From: Wuchereria bancrofti
Lineage: Eukaryota; Nematoda; Chromadorea; Rhabditida; Onchocercidae
Direction of reading: 5' to 3'
NCBI GenBank assembly: GCA_005281725.1
Contig: SSBO01000003.1
Span: 5,580,495 to 5,644,494, forward strand
DNA: 64,000 nucleotides
Made by a program: the position numbers and the translations under genes. Below the pieces are notes generated by a model. That model did no database searches. It was not told the origin of the DNA and saw nothing but the letters and a program-made list of their open reading frames with translations. This document shows positions 43,970 through 57,502 of the stretch, one piece after another (positions within the stretch are counted from its first letter, which is position 1; the number at the start of each line of letters is the position of its first letter).

Positions 43970-46900
43970 TCATATAGATGCATACTGCGGATAAAAAAGA
44001 ATCGGTGCCGTCGATGGATCTTGAAACTTCACTGGTGACGTTGGACTGACAGGATAGGAGAGTAAATTCATTTGTGATGGAAATAACGGCACAGTTTCAG
44101 ACTGAAAAGAAATTTTAGAAATTAATTGAGAGTTGAAACTTCAAATTGAAATTTAAAATATTAGCCTAAAAAATTTTAAATTTAAAATATAACAGACTTT
44201 TTTATTTTTAAAACAATATACTCTACAAAAACTAATGAAACCTTATATGACTTATTGACCTGACTTATCAATTTTAACAATATCGGTGAAAAAATTTGCA
44301 AAAGTGTGATATTCATCTTTTCTTTTTTCCCTTCACTGTTAACATTTATCTCTTGCTGATGAACGAATAAGCTAACTACAAACTCTTCTAAGCTTTAAGA
44401 ACGTTTGAATTTAGTTATCAGTAGAACGAATAATTACAAATTGTTACATTTTTTGTAATGTATTAGGGAATTTAAAATTACAATTAGAAAAAAAAACGAC
44501 TGGAGATGTCAACTGTCTGTCACTTCGCAGGAAGAACGTTGATGAAAATAACTAACAAAAACTCATCCCGAAGAAGTGAAAACTCAGTGGAGTTGCATTA
44601 CAAATAAAAGCTTGAACATCTAACTTAGCAAATTTATTGGCCAGTCCATTTTCTTTAAGGAGAGTAATTGTGGATTTAAAGTACTTTTTCTGATATTTGT
44701 ACAATCTTCCAAACCAAAAAATAGAAAACCCCAGACTTTTTGTTACATTGTGTTTAGATCATTCATGAATTGCAGAGATATTGTAGTGCAAAGATTCAGC
44801 TTTTAAAATACAACATATTTTGCAACAGTGCATAACTGCTTAAACATGTTTGTTGATGAATAAAATGATATTTAGATATCTAAAAAAGAATTAATTTATA
44901 AACCTGTCGCATGGATGGTCGAGGCATAACAGATATGGGAGCAGCGTTTTGAATTAGAAGTGAATTGGTACCCGTAAAGGCAAAATTCTTCCGACAACGT
45001 GCTCGACGATTGCTGAACCACGTCTAGAAATTGATAACTTATTTATGGAAATCTGTAAGAAATTTTGTTGAATTTGTGCAACAGCAATTGAAATTTTATA
45101 CAGGGCTTCCATGTTGCCACTCTAAAAAATTCAATGTTTATGTTTTGATTTAATGTGAACATCAAAAAAGAATTGAAAAGATTTCCTTCAAATTTAAATG
45201 ACAAAATTATTGACCAGAATTATCTTTACGGCTGAAATAGTTAATCATTCAGAAAATGCGACAAAAAGATTTACATACCATGATCTTATCTTCACTAAGA
45301 CCTGTTTTTATTGCAATTCGTTCCCGTTCATCCTGATCAGGATAAGTATTCGTATTAAATGCCGCCTCCATAATCTCAAGTTGTTCGCTGCTGAAACTTG
45401 TCCTGTTTCGGCGCACTCTTCCATTTTTTCCACAATTTCCATCATCTGATGCATTTCCATTTCTTTTATCTCCGGAACCTTCTCCTTCCGAATAGCTTGC
45501 TTCAGACGTTTCTGGGCCATCATCTTCACCTAAATTTAGAGTTTCTTCGTCTTATCTCAAACTCTACTTGACATGTGTAATAAAGATTTTTGAAAAATCT
45601 AAAAAATTTTACGAAAAACTAATAAGAGGAAAATTACAAACTAGAAATATTATTTGATACAGCCAAATTAACAACAATAGAAAAAAAAATACACGCCGCA
45701 GCATTGATATCTTCTCCCAAAATTTATGAATTACTGTGAAATAGTTGTTGCAATATTTGAAAGTTGTAGTGAGAGTGTGACAACGATCTCATCCATTAGG
45801 TACGGTAGGTATATAAATGAATATATATGTGAAAGGCAAACTACTGCACCGATCAAAGAAAAACCGAATGAATAAAGTAAACCCACCCAAATAATAATTT
45901 TTTGACCACAATTTCGAGAGCAGAAGTGAGAGCAAGGGGAAAAGATGGTAAAATGCAATCGAAGATGGGGAAATTGACAAATACGCCCGTACTGAAGTTT
46001 ATGACCTTTTAATTGTCTTCTATTCTCATTCCTTAGTATTTTTTTCCAGAGTTTTAATCAATCATTGTGTCGTTGCAGCACTGAAGCAACAACAGCAAGT
46101 TAATAAAAATCTTTCAAAAAAATCTTCATAGGAAATCAATAATAACCTTAAGCCCTGTAAGCATTAATGACCCTGTTATCTTTTATATTATTTTAAATGC
46201 AGAGAACATCTTGAAGCTTACATAGCTCCAAGAAGCATGATGAGTGATTTACACAATGGAAAAAAGCGGAAAGTATTTTCCGGCTAAATAAGAAGTAGAG
46301 AGAACAAATTATTTGAGCCGTAACTGATACAAGGCGAAGTTGCGGATTGTATTCTATTTATGAAGTACAAAAAGGGGATTACATATGGTGGAAATAGGAT
46401 GATTAGGAAAGGAAGGTCGCGTGCCAACAAAGCAAAAAAGTGGTTAATAAGATTAGTTTGGTGAAGAGTATGGACGATCCTCGATAATACTCCTTTCTGT
46501 AAGTATCAACAGATTGCGCTTCCGATAATTGCTTCTTCATTACTTTGAACTTTTGCGACATATACGTATCTTTTGCAGTATATTAACTGATATTTGATCA
46601 TCTACCATTGTCACCAACAGCAACAGCAACAACAACAATAATAATAATACAAAATCTCATTTAAGATTACGAATTAGAAATGCGTCTACTATTAACTTAT
46701 CACATGCTGATTAAAGATTGATCAATTTATTGTCAGTGTAGTGAGGCTCTTTTTGTAATTAGATAAAGATTTCTGCTAAACAAATATGTTTCATGACATT
46801 CCTTACTCACTTAATTGGGCGATACATTCAGTTGATAAAGTGAAGCAAGTTGCGCAATCTATGATCAGTACTCGGATGACAATCAATGACAAATTACTCA

Positions 46901-49900
46901 TTCTATCTATTACTCATTACTCATTCTATCTCAAGGATAAAATTTGTCCTCAACGACACTTTCTTACAGTGAATGTCAGAGACTCTTCATTTTCTAAAAA
47001 TTTACAAACATTATGAACTGAGGGAAACGATTTCATTTGTATGTCATTTTATGTTTGCACCCCGTAAATACAGAGACGGAAGTACTTCATACACAATCTC
47101 TAATCATTTGACCACCAAAAGATGTGATTTATTACCTCATGAGATCAGAATCTTATCAAGAAAATTAATCATTAATTTGGGTAGTAAAAAGGTGATAAAG
47201 TATGCAAGATAGGAAATAGTATGGTATGGAAGGAGACTGAGAGAATCTGTCAAAATATATGGCTGTCTCAAGAATAAAAATTTCCTCCACATTTTTTCCT
47301 GTGTAATGTCAATGCTCTTTTAGCATCTCTTCGAAGTTGATAAATCATTCTACAGAGATGTGAAGTGTCTGGTAATTATGTATCAATTGGATTGCACTTA
47401 ATTAGAAAGAATGTGCAGGTAAATTTTAAGCACTAATATACTATTTTGTTAAATTAATTCAAGAATCTTTTTTAAAATTCACATTCAAGATAGCCATATA
47501 TTTTAATAGATTCTTACAATCTTCTCTCATTGCTGCATTATTTTCAGTTTATATCGTTTTCTTTCTACTATACAAATTTTCAATTATTTTTCTTGACAAA
47601 ATTAGTAAGAATAAACAATCCTTAGTGATATCCTCTAGCTATCTGATGTCCCAAACGGTTTTATTTTTACTACTATGATCGTCAACTAAGTACATCTCAC
47701 AATTATGATGCCACAATTAATCATTAATTAACTACATCTATACAGTTTAATAATTCCAGTCAGCGAGTATTAATTTAAGTACAGTCATCACAAACCTATC
47801 ATTCAGTTGTCGCTTCTCTTAAATTCTTTATTATCCAAAATGCGTAACAAATCGGCGATGTGGTAATTCGATAACGGGTTTTCAGTCCAGTTATAAAAAG
47901 TATAATTTTAAACGGATTTCAAAGAACAAATTTTAACCAGAAACAATTTCACGCGTAATTATTATTATGTGCTATCACAAACGTATCAAATTTCATCACA
48001 ACCACTACTTTACACTAATGGCTTTGATGAACTAAATCTTCAAGGAAACGTCATTTATGAAATCTGTGATGCACATTTATTATCAAATGTTAAAATTTAT
48101 CGTAGTAATAGTATCCATCATATGTATAACAATTTATTTCACTTACAGTGTTTTTCATATTTACCAACTGTTTTATAATCTTTATTTATGTTTAATAAAA
48201 AAGCGTTTGACTAAAGCCATTTTTTGATTCGTTAAGGAATTAATTCATTAAGCAAAAGACAAAAGGCATAATAGAATTCTTAGAAAGAAAAGAAATAAAT
48301 TTAAGAAAATTTTGAAACAGACCATTCTGTAGACCAAGGATTTGTTCGATGCTGTGACTTAACTGATTTTTCTTTGTTACTTTTCTTTCTTTATCATTGG
48401 AGTTATTGAGTTTCTTCGATCGAATGTGTCTAAAGGTTTCTATTTGTGTTTTTAATTAAGCTAAATGCGTAATGATGTAAATAGGAAGAGAACTATACGC
48501 AACAATTTAAATTTTGTTTCAAAAATAAAATTTCAAAAATTGTGAGAGCAGAAGTAGATTCACCTGTTGATGGAGGATACGGTAGGCGCGTTTTCTGCAG
48601 AGCAGATCTCTTGCTCAATAAGACAAGACCGCAATTCACTTGCACATAGACTAGGACACTTTGCTTTTAATGCCAGAATATGTTTCTCAACAGCTTGAAT
48701 AGCTAATCGTGAACGTGGATTACCTCCGATCTGTGATTTATATATAAATTTCAAATATATATATTTCTCTAAGATTGCAGTGAGACCCTCAAAAAGAACA
48801 TTATTTCGAGAATAAATTGATTACTTGACAAAAATGTTATCATCGCAATAAGATTTCTATGCAAGCTTTTAATAGGGTTGCTTTCGAGATTCTGCAACGC
48901 TTTTTATGAGAGCAATAATTTGTTCATCTAATTTCAATGAATATTTTCTGCATTATTAGGATAATTGAAATTATAATAATAAAAATATCTTTGTGCTGCA
49001 AAATCTCCATATTCCGACCACATTTTAAATATTTAAATCACATTGTAAAAAATTTGAATTTAACTGCTAATTTGAGAAGAAACGAATTTTTGTAAAAATG
49101 AGAATTCTTTCATCAAATTGTCAAATAGCAATCAGAACTAAACATTTTACCACAAGCACTCATTAACACACATCTGCTTGAACAACAACTCACCCTATTC
49201 CTCTCCATTTCACTAATCAAAAAGACAACATCCCATAAGCGCAGCAACAACTGCTCTAGAAGAATGGCGTATAAATCTCGCGATAGGGGGTACGAAATCC
49301 GACTTGTGGTGACCTAGGGCAAGCTGATGAATTTTTGATGAAATTTTAAGGAAAAGGAGCTCTGTGCCGTTTTGCACCATATGCCTCTCAAATAAACCTT
49401 TTAGTATTTTTCACTTTTTGTATTACTGAAGATATTTAGGACGCAGATATATCGTCATTTAGATGGTCAAAATTTATGCAAATAGCATTTAATACGAATA
49501 TATACTATAGTCATATTGTAGAACTCATCAATATGATTTCAAAATTTCTAAGAAGAAAACCAACTTGTCCAGGCGATACGGAACCTGTTTCGACATATCG
49601 ATTCAATATTTTAGATACGGCTCCATGAGATACACGTAACTGCCGACTAATGTGGCAAGGTCTGGAATTTCCAAATTGATTAAGAGCAATTAAAGTTCAC
49701 AACAATTTGACGTATTTAAAAATTTACTTCAATTGAATCTAAAAGTAATAGGAGCATAAAGCGGTACTTAAAATTTGTGCGCTCGGAGTTCCGAACTCAA
49801 ATGCTTAGTGGCATTTCAGCATCCAAGTTATCCTGAGTTACTTTACTAGATTACTACTAATTTACTATTTCTCAAAGAACTTACTTAATACCATTGCTAG

Positions 49901-50333
49901 CCATTTCGATTATTTTAATTCGGATATGTTGAGGCAAAGGTCGTCCATTAATAAAAACACCGCCAAGTTGATTTATACGACCCTTCAAAAAATTTTAAAT
50001 CTCAATACATAAGGTTTGCAAAGTATGAGGGAATTCTAAAATTGAAAATTGAAACAGTAATTTTCTTCACTTGATATAATAGTGATTTTGCTTATCTTCA
50101 ATGAATCATATGATTTCTTAAACTTCTCAAGCTAATTTTTGTGATAAAAACGAAAACAAATTCTGGTTAAAGTCAAATGATTATTCATTCTTCCGATTAT
50201 GATATGCTTTTCCAGTAGGAACTGAAAATTTTTGCCCTATACAAAAAAGTAAAAAAATAAAATGAACATTAAAGAGTAACCAAACCTGCCCCATAATATT
50301 CGTAAAAGTAATATTTTTATTGCCGTCACTCAT
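43970..50333 (-). CDS. Pax3/7-type paired-box homeodomain transcription factor (copy 2, divergent)
   Basis: Second Pax3/7-class factor in tandem with copy 1. Eight exons: 50333-50286, 49982-49885, 49661-49565, 48730-48564, 48429-48323, 45529-45279, 45023-44904, 44101-43970; 339 residues. It has the same intron phases (0,2,0,2,1,0,0). Order: short N-terminus ending TNIMGQ as in copy 1; paired domain ([56 protein letters not shown]); octapeptide-like HSIEQILG; a Glu/Ser/Gly-rich acidic linker absent from copy 1; homeodomain ([19 protein letters not shown] to [15 protein letters not shown]); and a Pro/Ser tail ending [10 protein letters not shown]. Ser50 is kept, but residues 46 and 47 are Met-Thr where copy 1 has Gln-Val. 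The PAI-domain Cys in SHGCVSK is Ala. A CTTGCAG acceptor about 35 nt upstream of the ATG may be an SL site. All frames are open, so it looks functional but divergent. Confidence 0.92.
46612..46650. repeat. CAA/CAG then AAT microsatellite inside copy 2 intron 5
   Basis: A short run of CAACAG and CAA units passes into AAT units. It lies in the 2.8-kb intron between exon 5 and the homeodomain exon of the divergent Pax gene. Confidence 0.8.
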
Positions 50334-53300
50334 AACTTTTTTGAACAAAAGGTAAAAAAGTCTGCCTGCAAGACCAAAAACAATTTATGCAAAAATTAAT
50401 CAAGATCTGAGCAACAATTTTGCCGTATTGACCTTTGTTCAGCATATTAATCTGCTTTTATAAAGCAATCGATAGAAATTTGATAAGGTGATACAATAAG
50501 AGTGATTGAGGATTTTACCAAACAACAATTGTATTTATCAGTCAGTTTGATTAAAATCCCTCGACAGGATGAAAAGCATGAATTAGAGTTAAGTGAAATG
50601 GTTCAAATTGCCAAACAAAATAAAAAAAAAAAAAACGAATATATCAACTAATAAAATGGTAGCTGAGTCGAAAGATGATTGAGAGAAGTTAGATGAATTT
50701 AAAGCTGATTCAATTAAGTATGCGAATGTTATTTTAACTTCGTTTCAAACTAGTAGCATTGTTTACGATACAAAAGTGGAACTGAATGATTTGATGACTT
50801 GATGTAAGGAAAATATAACTAATACAGAATTTCTTTAGATCGTAAAGAACAGAAGCAATCTTTTCCAAGAAAAGGATTTTTTTTAACCCCTTTTAGATGA
50901 ACTACTTGAAATCAAATCATTTTTTTCGCTATCACAAAATACCAATCAAGCCTAAAGCATGTATCGAAACTCAATCTGGGGAAAAAAGTTCTTAGGAAAT
51001 GATGAAAAGAAGTGTCTGATAAATAATGTAGCGGTTGATATGATATGCTTGGAGTGAGAGATTGAAGTGTTTCAATAAAAAAATTCAATAAAAGGCGAAA
51101 AATTAGTAAGAAAGAATATCATGATTAAATTAAATGATTAAAGAAGCCGCGAGACATTCAGTCTTGAGGATAAGTATGATACATGGTGCCATGGCCTCAT
51201 CAGTCATCCTTAACTGATACTTTTAGCACTACTAAAGTCGTGCGAACATTTGTGTCAAGTGCTGTGACGAAGAGTGGTTAGTATGCTGTTCCGCTTATCA
51301 GCACATCAAACCGATCGTCAATTGGTTTACAAAAGTTGCCCCTCCCTTCGTCACGCCCTCCACGTAACGGCCTTTATGAAATTACCGTTTCCGATCCATC
51401 CACCACACTACCGCCACTACCATCATCATCGTCATTATCATTACCAACGCTATTACCATCACCACCAATATTGCCACTATTACCACTACTATCAACAATA
51501 ACAGCAGCAACAACAACAGTAAAAATAATGATAATTAATAATAATAATAATAATAATAACGACAGCAACAACAACAATTAGCAATAACTTATCATTTATT
51601 TTATGTATTATCCCCGCCAAAATGAGGGACTGCACATAGTGGCTTTTCCATTCAAAAATTGGTTTTTTAGATAATTCACTTGGCGGAACACAATTTGCTG
51701 AAAGTTTAGATCCTTTGAGAACTTTCCTGTCAATGAAGAAAATTCGCAAATGAGCCTTCGAGTTTTGAGTTCTGATCAGATGGAACTTCACGTAGGAGAG
51801 ATGATTGACTATTCAAGGAAAATTTCTTCGACCATTCTTATGAATAGTGGCTGTTACTTTATAGTACTTATCTGTTACCCTATTATAATTTTGCTGTCAC
51901 CACTTCACAGAATTTCATAAAGTAAAGATTTTTTGTTTTTATTCAATTAAAATAAAAGTTGCTACTTGCAGAGGTCTCGTACGTCAAAAGAACCGCTATA
52001 TGACAGTTGCGAAAAATGATTAGTCAATAGTCAACATATTTTGGGTATTCATCGCTTCAGGAAGAGAACCTTAGGGATAATTCAAAGCTAAACATTTCAA
52101 AAAAATGGGATGATGGTGGTTACGGCCTCGTTGTATTAAAATAATAGCTCATTTAAAATCATTTCAAAAATTGTCGCAAACAGATAAATTTGAAAATTGG
52201 AAACTGCAAAACGAGGTTATTATAACTTTCTTCACTTCAAAGGTTCTTTTTTCGGAAATGAACAATAAATTGTCATCGAGATATCAACCATGAAATTTGT
52301 TACTATGCAATGTAAACAAGTTTTTTATATGAAAATTAAATTAGAATTCAGTATAGCATTAATTTAAAGCCATAAGGCAATTCGTTGTGAGGGATTCGAA
52401 TGAATGCCCACATTTTGCATACATATTACAAAATTGTTTAACTTCCGTTTTGAATCTCAACTTTTATTGTTGACAAACCTGTAAGGTCTGATGAATCAGC
52501 AGGTGGTGTGATCAAGTGATTTTATTATCTGGTCGAGAAATTTCATTTGCAATGTTAGCATTAGAAAAATATCGACATGCTACCATACTGGGGACAATCA
52601 AGAAATTTGTTTTTCCAAATCATTCTGTAAATTTAATCCTGATGTTTTTCTCTTACTTTTGTGGTAACATTCCTTTGAAAAAGTTGATAAACAATGAATG
52701 CTGAAGAAAGCTTGATATGAGCCATTTAACGCCAAGACGCAATTTTCCCATTACTTCTATTAGAGTGTGGAAATAAAGATTTTTGCAATCCTATTAAGTT
52801 GTATGGTATCAATATTTATCGAATCTTAAAGCTTTTTCTCTTACCCTAAAATTCGTTGCTTTGTTTTTAATTCATGGCGAATAATTACCTGCTCTATTTT
52901 GATGCATAGTGCCAAAAGTTGCTCATATAAAGTAAAAAAACCAATATGACAGTATTCGACCGGTATGTTCGTAGGATACAATCTTACGATTGGTTCTTTA
53001 AATCAGAGATTCGATCTGTCTTTCCTCCAAAGTAGTGCTTCAGTTAGATGATCAATGAGATACAGCGAAGGTGTTATGAACCTCCATGGTAGTATATCAT
53101 TTCAAGGTGCTGCATAACATAATAATTAAAGATGTGCTAAAATTCGGTGTTTGTGAGAAGATGATTTATTACTTTCACCTTCCTTATTCACGTTTACTAT
53201 ATTGCCGCAATCTCCCTGTCACTATCCTTCTGTTAGGCTTTGATAGAAGCGCAAACTGCAAATCCAAGTCTTGCCACTCAAACTTGCATCCTTCCTTTCT

Positions 53301-55290
53301 TGTTGGATTCCAATGCAAAAAGATATATATATTTCGGGGAAAAAGAGATGCATTAAAATCAATTTTTGTCATTTTTTAAAATAATATTTTTTACTTTAAA
53401 ATATTTAAAAAAACACTTTTAAAATGCACTGTCTACTTTAAGGAACTGAGATTAAAAAACAGTGCGTAAGTAATCAATTTGTAGTTATATTTTAGATATT
53501 GGATTTCTTGTAGCTATTTTCATAAAAATTTAGTGCAGTATGTGTTGTCTAAAATCACCAAAAATAATCAGCTTGAATTTAATTATTGTAAGATTTGAGA
53601 CTATTGAAATAAAAAAAGTTGGAGTCGTAGAAAATAAAATGCTAGAAATATCATCAACTCGCTTCTAGTTCAAAAGAAATTATCGCTATCTCTAATATAC
53701 TTCAATGGTCCATGTTGCTTCGAGTTTTATTTTGCAGTAATGCTTACATATATGTACATACACCAATTGGGTATCGATTTCGTCTTCCCTGATTTTTTGC
53801 TCCTTCATTGTTTGCTTTTCAGCAAGCTTTTGTTGATGTATATGTACCGCCGATTCTATTTGTTGATCAAAATGAGAGAATCGAAATTTGATTATTTTCA
53901 ATTGCAAAGATGAGATAGGCATATTGAGAAAATATAACAGACTGTGCATCCTGTCAATGATATTTAAAATGTATTAAGAAGAGGTCAAGCAACCGGTAAC
54001 AATGCTACCTTTTAGATAGTTATTAAGCTAATCGCTATCTTTCAAATTCTTTAAATCTCTTTAGTGCTATTGGTATCCTTCCTCATTAGCTACAGCTAAC
54101 TCTTTAACATTCATGTAGGATCGAAAACCCTAAATCAGTGTGTTTGATTTCTTCAATCAAATAAGGACTTCTGCAACATCTTGCAATAGCGCATCATCAC
54201 TTCACTTCTCCTTATTTATGATTGTTTATTTGGAAATTTCTGAAAATTTATTTGAAAGCTTTTTAAGCTTGAAATTCCTGAAAGGTATTTATATACAAGC
54301 CGAGCAATGGTCATCAATTAAAAAAGACGAAAGTCAAATTACCAAATCCGTAAATAAGCTTTGCATTTTTCATGTGTACATGATTCAAACAAAATTTCTG
54401 AAGCCGTGCAACTTACTGAGATAAACATTGCCCAACCAATTACTTCTGAGACAATAAACACATCAAATCAAGGAAGCCTAGTAGTCACACTTGCTTCTCG
54501 TACTTTTTTTTGTTCTAAAAATAACGGTAGTGCCACATACAAAAAGGACAAGCAATTTGACACACACACACATGGCACATTCAGTGCGCCAGGACTGATC
54601 CATGTCATTATTATCCTATCATCTTTTAAACGCAGTTATATTCAAGCCAGCCAAGAAGTGATTTAGTGAAGATAAAGAAACGAACTTAAAACATAGAAAA
54701 TAGAATCTCCACTCTCAAACTAAACAAAACCACCCGATTCAAGTTGCAGAGGATGTACGAGGAAGCGGTTTAGTCGCTAATAGCACCGATAAACAGCCTT
54801 TAACGAAATAGTCACTGAAAACCAACTGTATAAAAAATTGTGGTCATATCGAAGCCGATAAACTCATTTTAAAGATCCCAAACTTCATTTTATTCGTGAA
54901 ATGTTGACAGCATAATCATATAATAATTATGGAAATAATTTTACACTTACTGCAAAATCAATGCAGCAAAAATAAATGGAAGAAAGTAAAACATGAGCAA
55001 AAAATGTATCAATCATGACAACCACAAAAAGTAATCAATATATTCCAAAATGTCTGAAAAGATTAATCGGCTAAGAAACTTATATCTGAGAATATTAGAT
55101 TTATCAACAGAAGTTATTCAGTAACAAGAGCATTCCTCTACAATCGTTTCCAAATGACGACAACGAACATATGCTCTCAAAAATTCCAACTTCCTTCTGA
55201 TTTTTGGTAATCTAAACTGAAAAAATTTTTATAATTACCGGAGAGAGATTCAACCCCACTCGGCAAAGCATAAATTTATGAAAGAGAGGA
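50334..55290. other. Gene-free region upstream of Pax copy 2
   Basis: About 5 kb, including the likely regulatory region of Pax copy 2 and the TMEM9 3' flank. It holds a trinucleotide repeat at 51406-51585. One coiled-coil-like minus-strand frame near 53740-53925 lacks clear splice partners. I see no supported gene. Confidence 0.5.
51406..51585. repeat. Trinucleotide-rich repeat tract (CAC/CAT/TAC/AAC/AAT units)
   Basis: About 180 bp of degenerate trinucleotide units pass from CAC/CAT/TTA types through CAA/CAG into a run of about eight AAT units and then CAA units. All three plus frames and the complement give homopolymer-like ORFs that are artefacts of the repeat. Confidence 0.9.
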
Positions 55291-56900
55291 CTAATTAAGC
55301 ATGGTATGATCCGTGAAAATATTCCGTCGTTGTTCTTCAACTTTTCGCATCCAACGATTTTGTTCGGCCTCGACTCGTCCCAAAACATTATCTGCAACTA
55401 AATTCAAGTGATTATTCTCTAAAGAAGGAAGAAACTGTTTATAACAAATTTTAGGAATAGAAAATTAACTAAAAAAGAAATCTCTGAATTCACAATTCTT
55501 CATTTTTAAACTGTTCTTATGCACTTGTAGATTCCATACTTACGAGGCAATGAATCATGCAGTTATTGATGCTACGCTTATTAAAAACTGTAAGAAGCTT
55601 ACTATTCCGAGATCGCATCGTAATTGAAGGTGAAACATCTGAAAATCGCTCATTCGTTGGTATCGTACGGGCAAAAATATTGTCTTCCATCTGTAATGTT
55701 GCTTTTAAAATGTTAATTCTCCACGAAGGGAAAGACCACAAAAAAAATTTGCCCGGAAATTTGCAACAAGTCATTTCAGACATTCCTCTAAAACCTTTGA
55801 AACTATTCATATACCTCATCGTTTTGCTGTCTATATGGTACTGAGTGCCGCTGTTTGCGTAGCATGGGATCCAAACACATCAAGAAAAGCATATATGTAA
55901 CCAGAACGAAGACTACGCAAATAACAAATATTACAACAACCTGAAAAGAACTCAATATTAATGAGCAAGAACCGTGTAGTTGAATTTAAAAATCCAAACT
56001 CCTGATTTAAATTAGCAAATATGGACATGTGAAAGAAATCACCTTATGGAAAGTGGAAAATTGAACATACTTTCAACAAAACTGTATTTCTCGACTCATG
56101 CTTGCAGTCACAGTTCGCTAAAAATGCATCCAAATGTGCAGCATCCACTATATCCAAAACGTTTGGTTTCACCACTGTTTGTGGTTTGCTACAAAATTAA
56201 AATTGAGTCCTTCAAATCAATTTATGCTAAACACATCAACTGTCAAAATTCAACAAATAAAATAAGATGAATTTCTTTTTCCCACTCATTGTCAGTTTCT
56301 TCCGGCAATTAGCTACCACTACTGCAGAGCTTTGACAAACAGCATTTCGTGAGGTTCAAGGAATTTTAAGACGATGCAGCACTAACAAATTATAATCTAA
56401 AAATTCCTAATGGCATCTAGCTCAAAATGCTATACCATGTGAGAGCATTAATATTTGATTTTGTATAATATCTTCTCTCCTCACTCACTGTACTATTTTC
56501 CGATGCAAAATATTTGGTGGACGGACAAACACAACGACACCGAGCATCTTCGAAATTTCCCTGAAACCATTACGGATCAGTTTATATCTTATAAATATTA
56601 CCATAGAAATTCATTTAATTCCTACATGGTTACAACAGTAGTGCATTTTACATTTCCGCTTCTTGAATGATAAATTTAATCCTCTTACAAAACTTCATTC
56701 TTGAAAATAGCTTCAGTGTGAGTACTAAAATATGTTCCTGTAAAAATCAGAACCTCAGTCACAATCTATCTCGGTATCAAATAGCAATCTTTCGAAACAT
56801 TTCTTAACATTTTCTTTGAAAATGAAATCTCGAAACTTACATGAACGTGAAGGAAAGAGAAGAAAAATAGAAGAATTGATAACAATGATAATGGCAACAT
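55291..56900 (-). CDS. TMEM9: TMEM9-family endolysosomal membrane protein
   Basis: Type I membrane protein of the TMEM9 family, placed in late endosomes and lysosomes (known for human TMEM9, linked to V-ATPase and CLC function). Seven exons: 56900-56841, 56560-56489, 56381-56323, 56188-56071, 55940-55815, 55690-55603, 55391-55291; 207 residues. Features in order are a signal peptide (MLPLSLLSILLFFFSFLHVH), the lumenal Cys motif ARCRCVCPSTKYF, a second Cys motif LANCDCKHESRNTVLLK, one TM segment (VVVIFVICVVFVLVTYMLFL), CLDPMLRK just after it, and the cytosolic C-terminal family signature NNVLGRVEAEQNRW followed by VEEQRRNIF and TMLN. The C-terminal match is the strongest. Exon 3 (56381-56323) has little family similarity and was chosen because it repairs the phase between exons 2 and 4. 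Confidence 0.9.
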
Positions 56901-57502
56901 GAACTAAGCGACTTCACACACACTTCATCAAACCTGAAGACTTAAAGAAATTTAATCAAAATCAAATGTGAAAGGAACCAAACCATTACATCCTGGAAAA
57001 CAATGACCAGGCAGCATCTGCAAAGGATGAAGATAACTCATAAACGCAAGAAATTCACAGTTTCTCGGAGTGTATGCCACAGATTTCTAGAAACGAAATA
57101 TTCACCAATACAATAGTCTAATCTAATGTGAGAGAACCTTGATGATATACAGAGGAAAATAGGAAACACTTGAAAGGGTTTTTATTACATCAGAAGCATA
57201 TTATCACTATAAAATCAGGTCCTCATCGACATGAAAATTGGGTCAACCAGGAATAAAAACCAACACGGATGTAAAACCATCCTGCCTACCCGGACAACTG
57301 CTACCCCCAACCGAATGTAAAATCTATCTAATTCATGCGAATGACAAAGTTTAAACCAGTAAAGCATTGTGGCGTAGTATTTAGGGTGACAATATGCACA
57401 ATTGTGTCTCTTGTTATTGTTATGTTGAGGAGTAATCTTTACAGATTTTCAAGTCTTATTAGGAGAAGTATGTGTGAAATAAAACTTATTCTTGTATACA
57501 AT

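Noticed and set aside
45308..45529. Minus-strand ORF starting [11 protein letters not shown] over the Pax copy 2 homeodomain exon
   Set aside because: It is the wrong frame of the true exon. The frame giving the homeodomain is the supported one.
46786..47212. Plus-strand ORFs inside Pax copy 2 intron 5
   Set aside because: They lack motifs and splice signals and lie antisense within a large intron.
51274..51581. Overlapping plus and minus ORFs rich in His/Pro/Tyr, Asn or Leu
   Set aside because: They all read through the trinucleotide repeat tract and are repeat artefacts.
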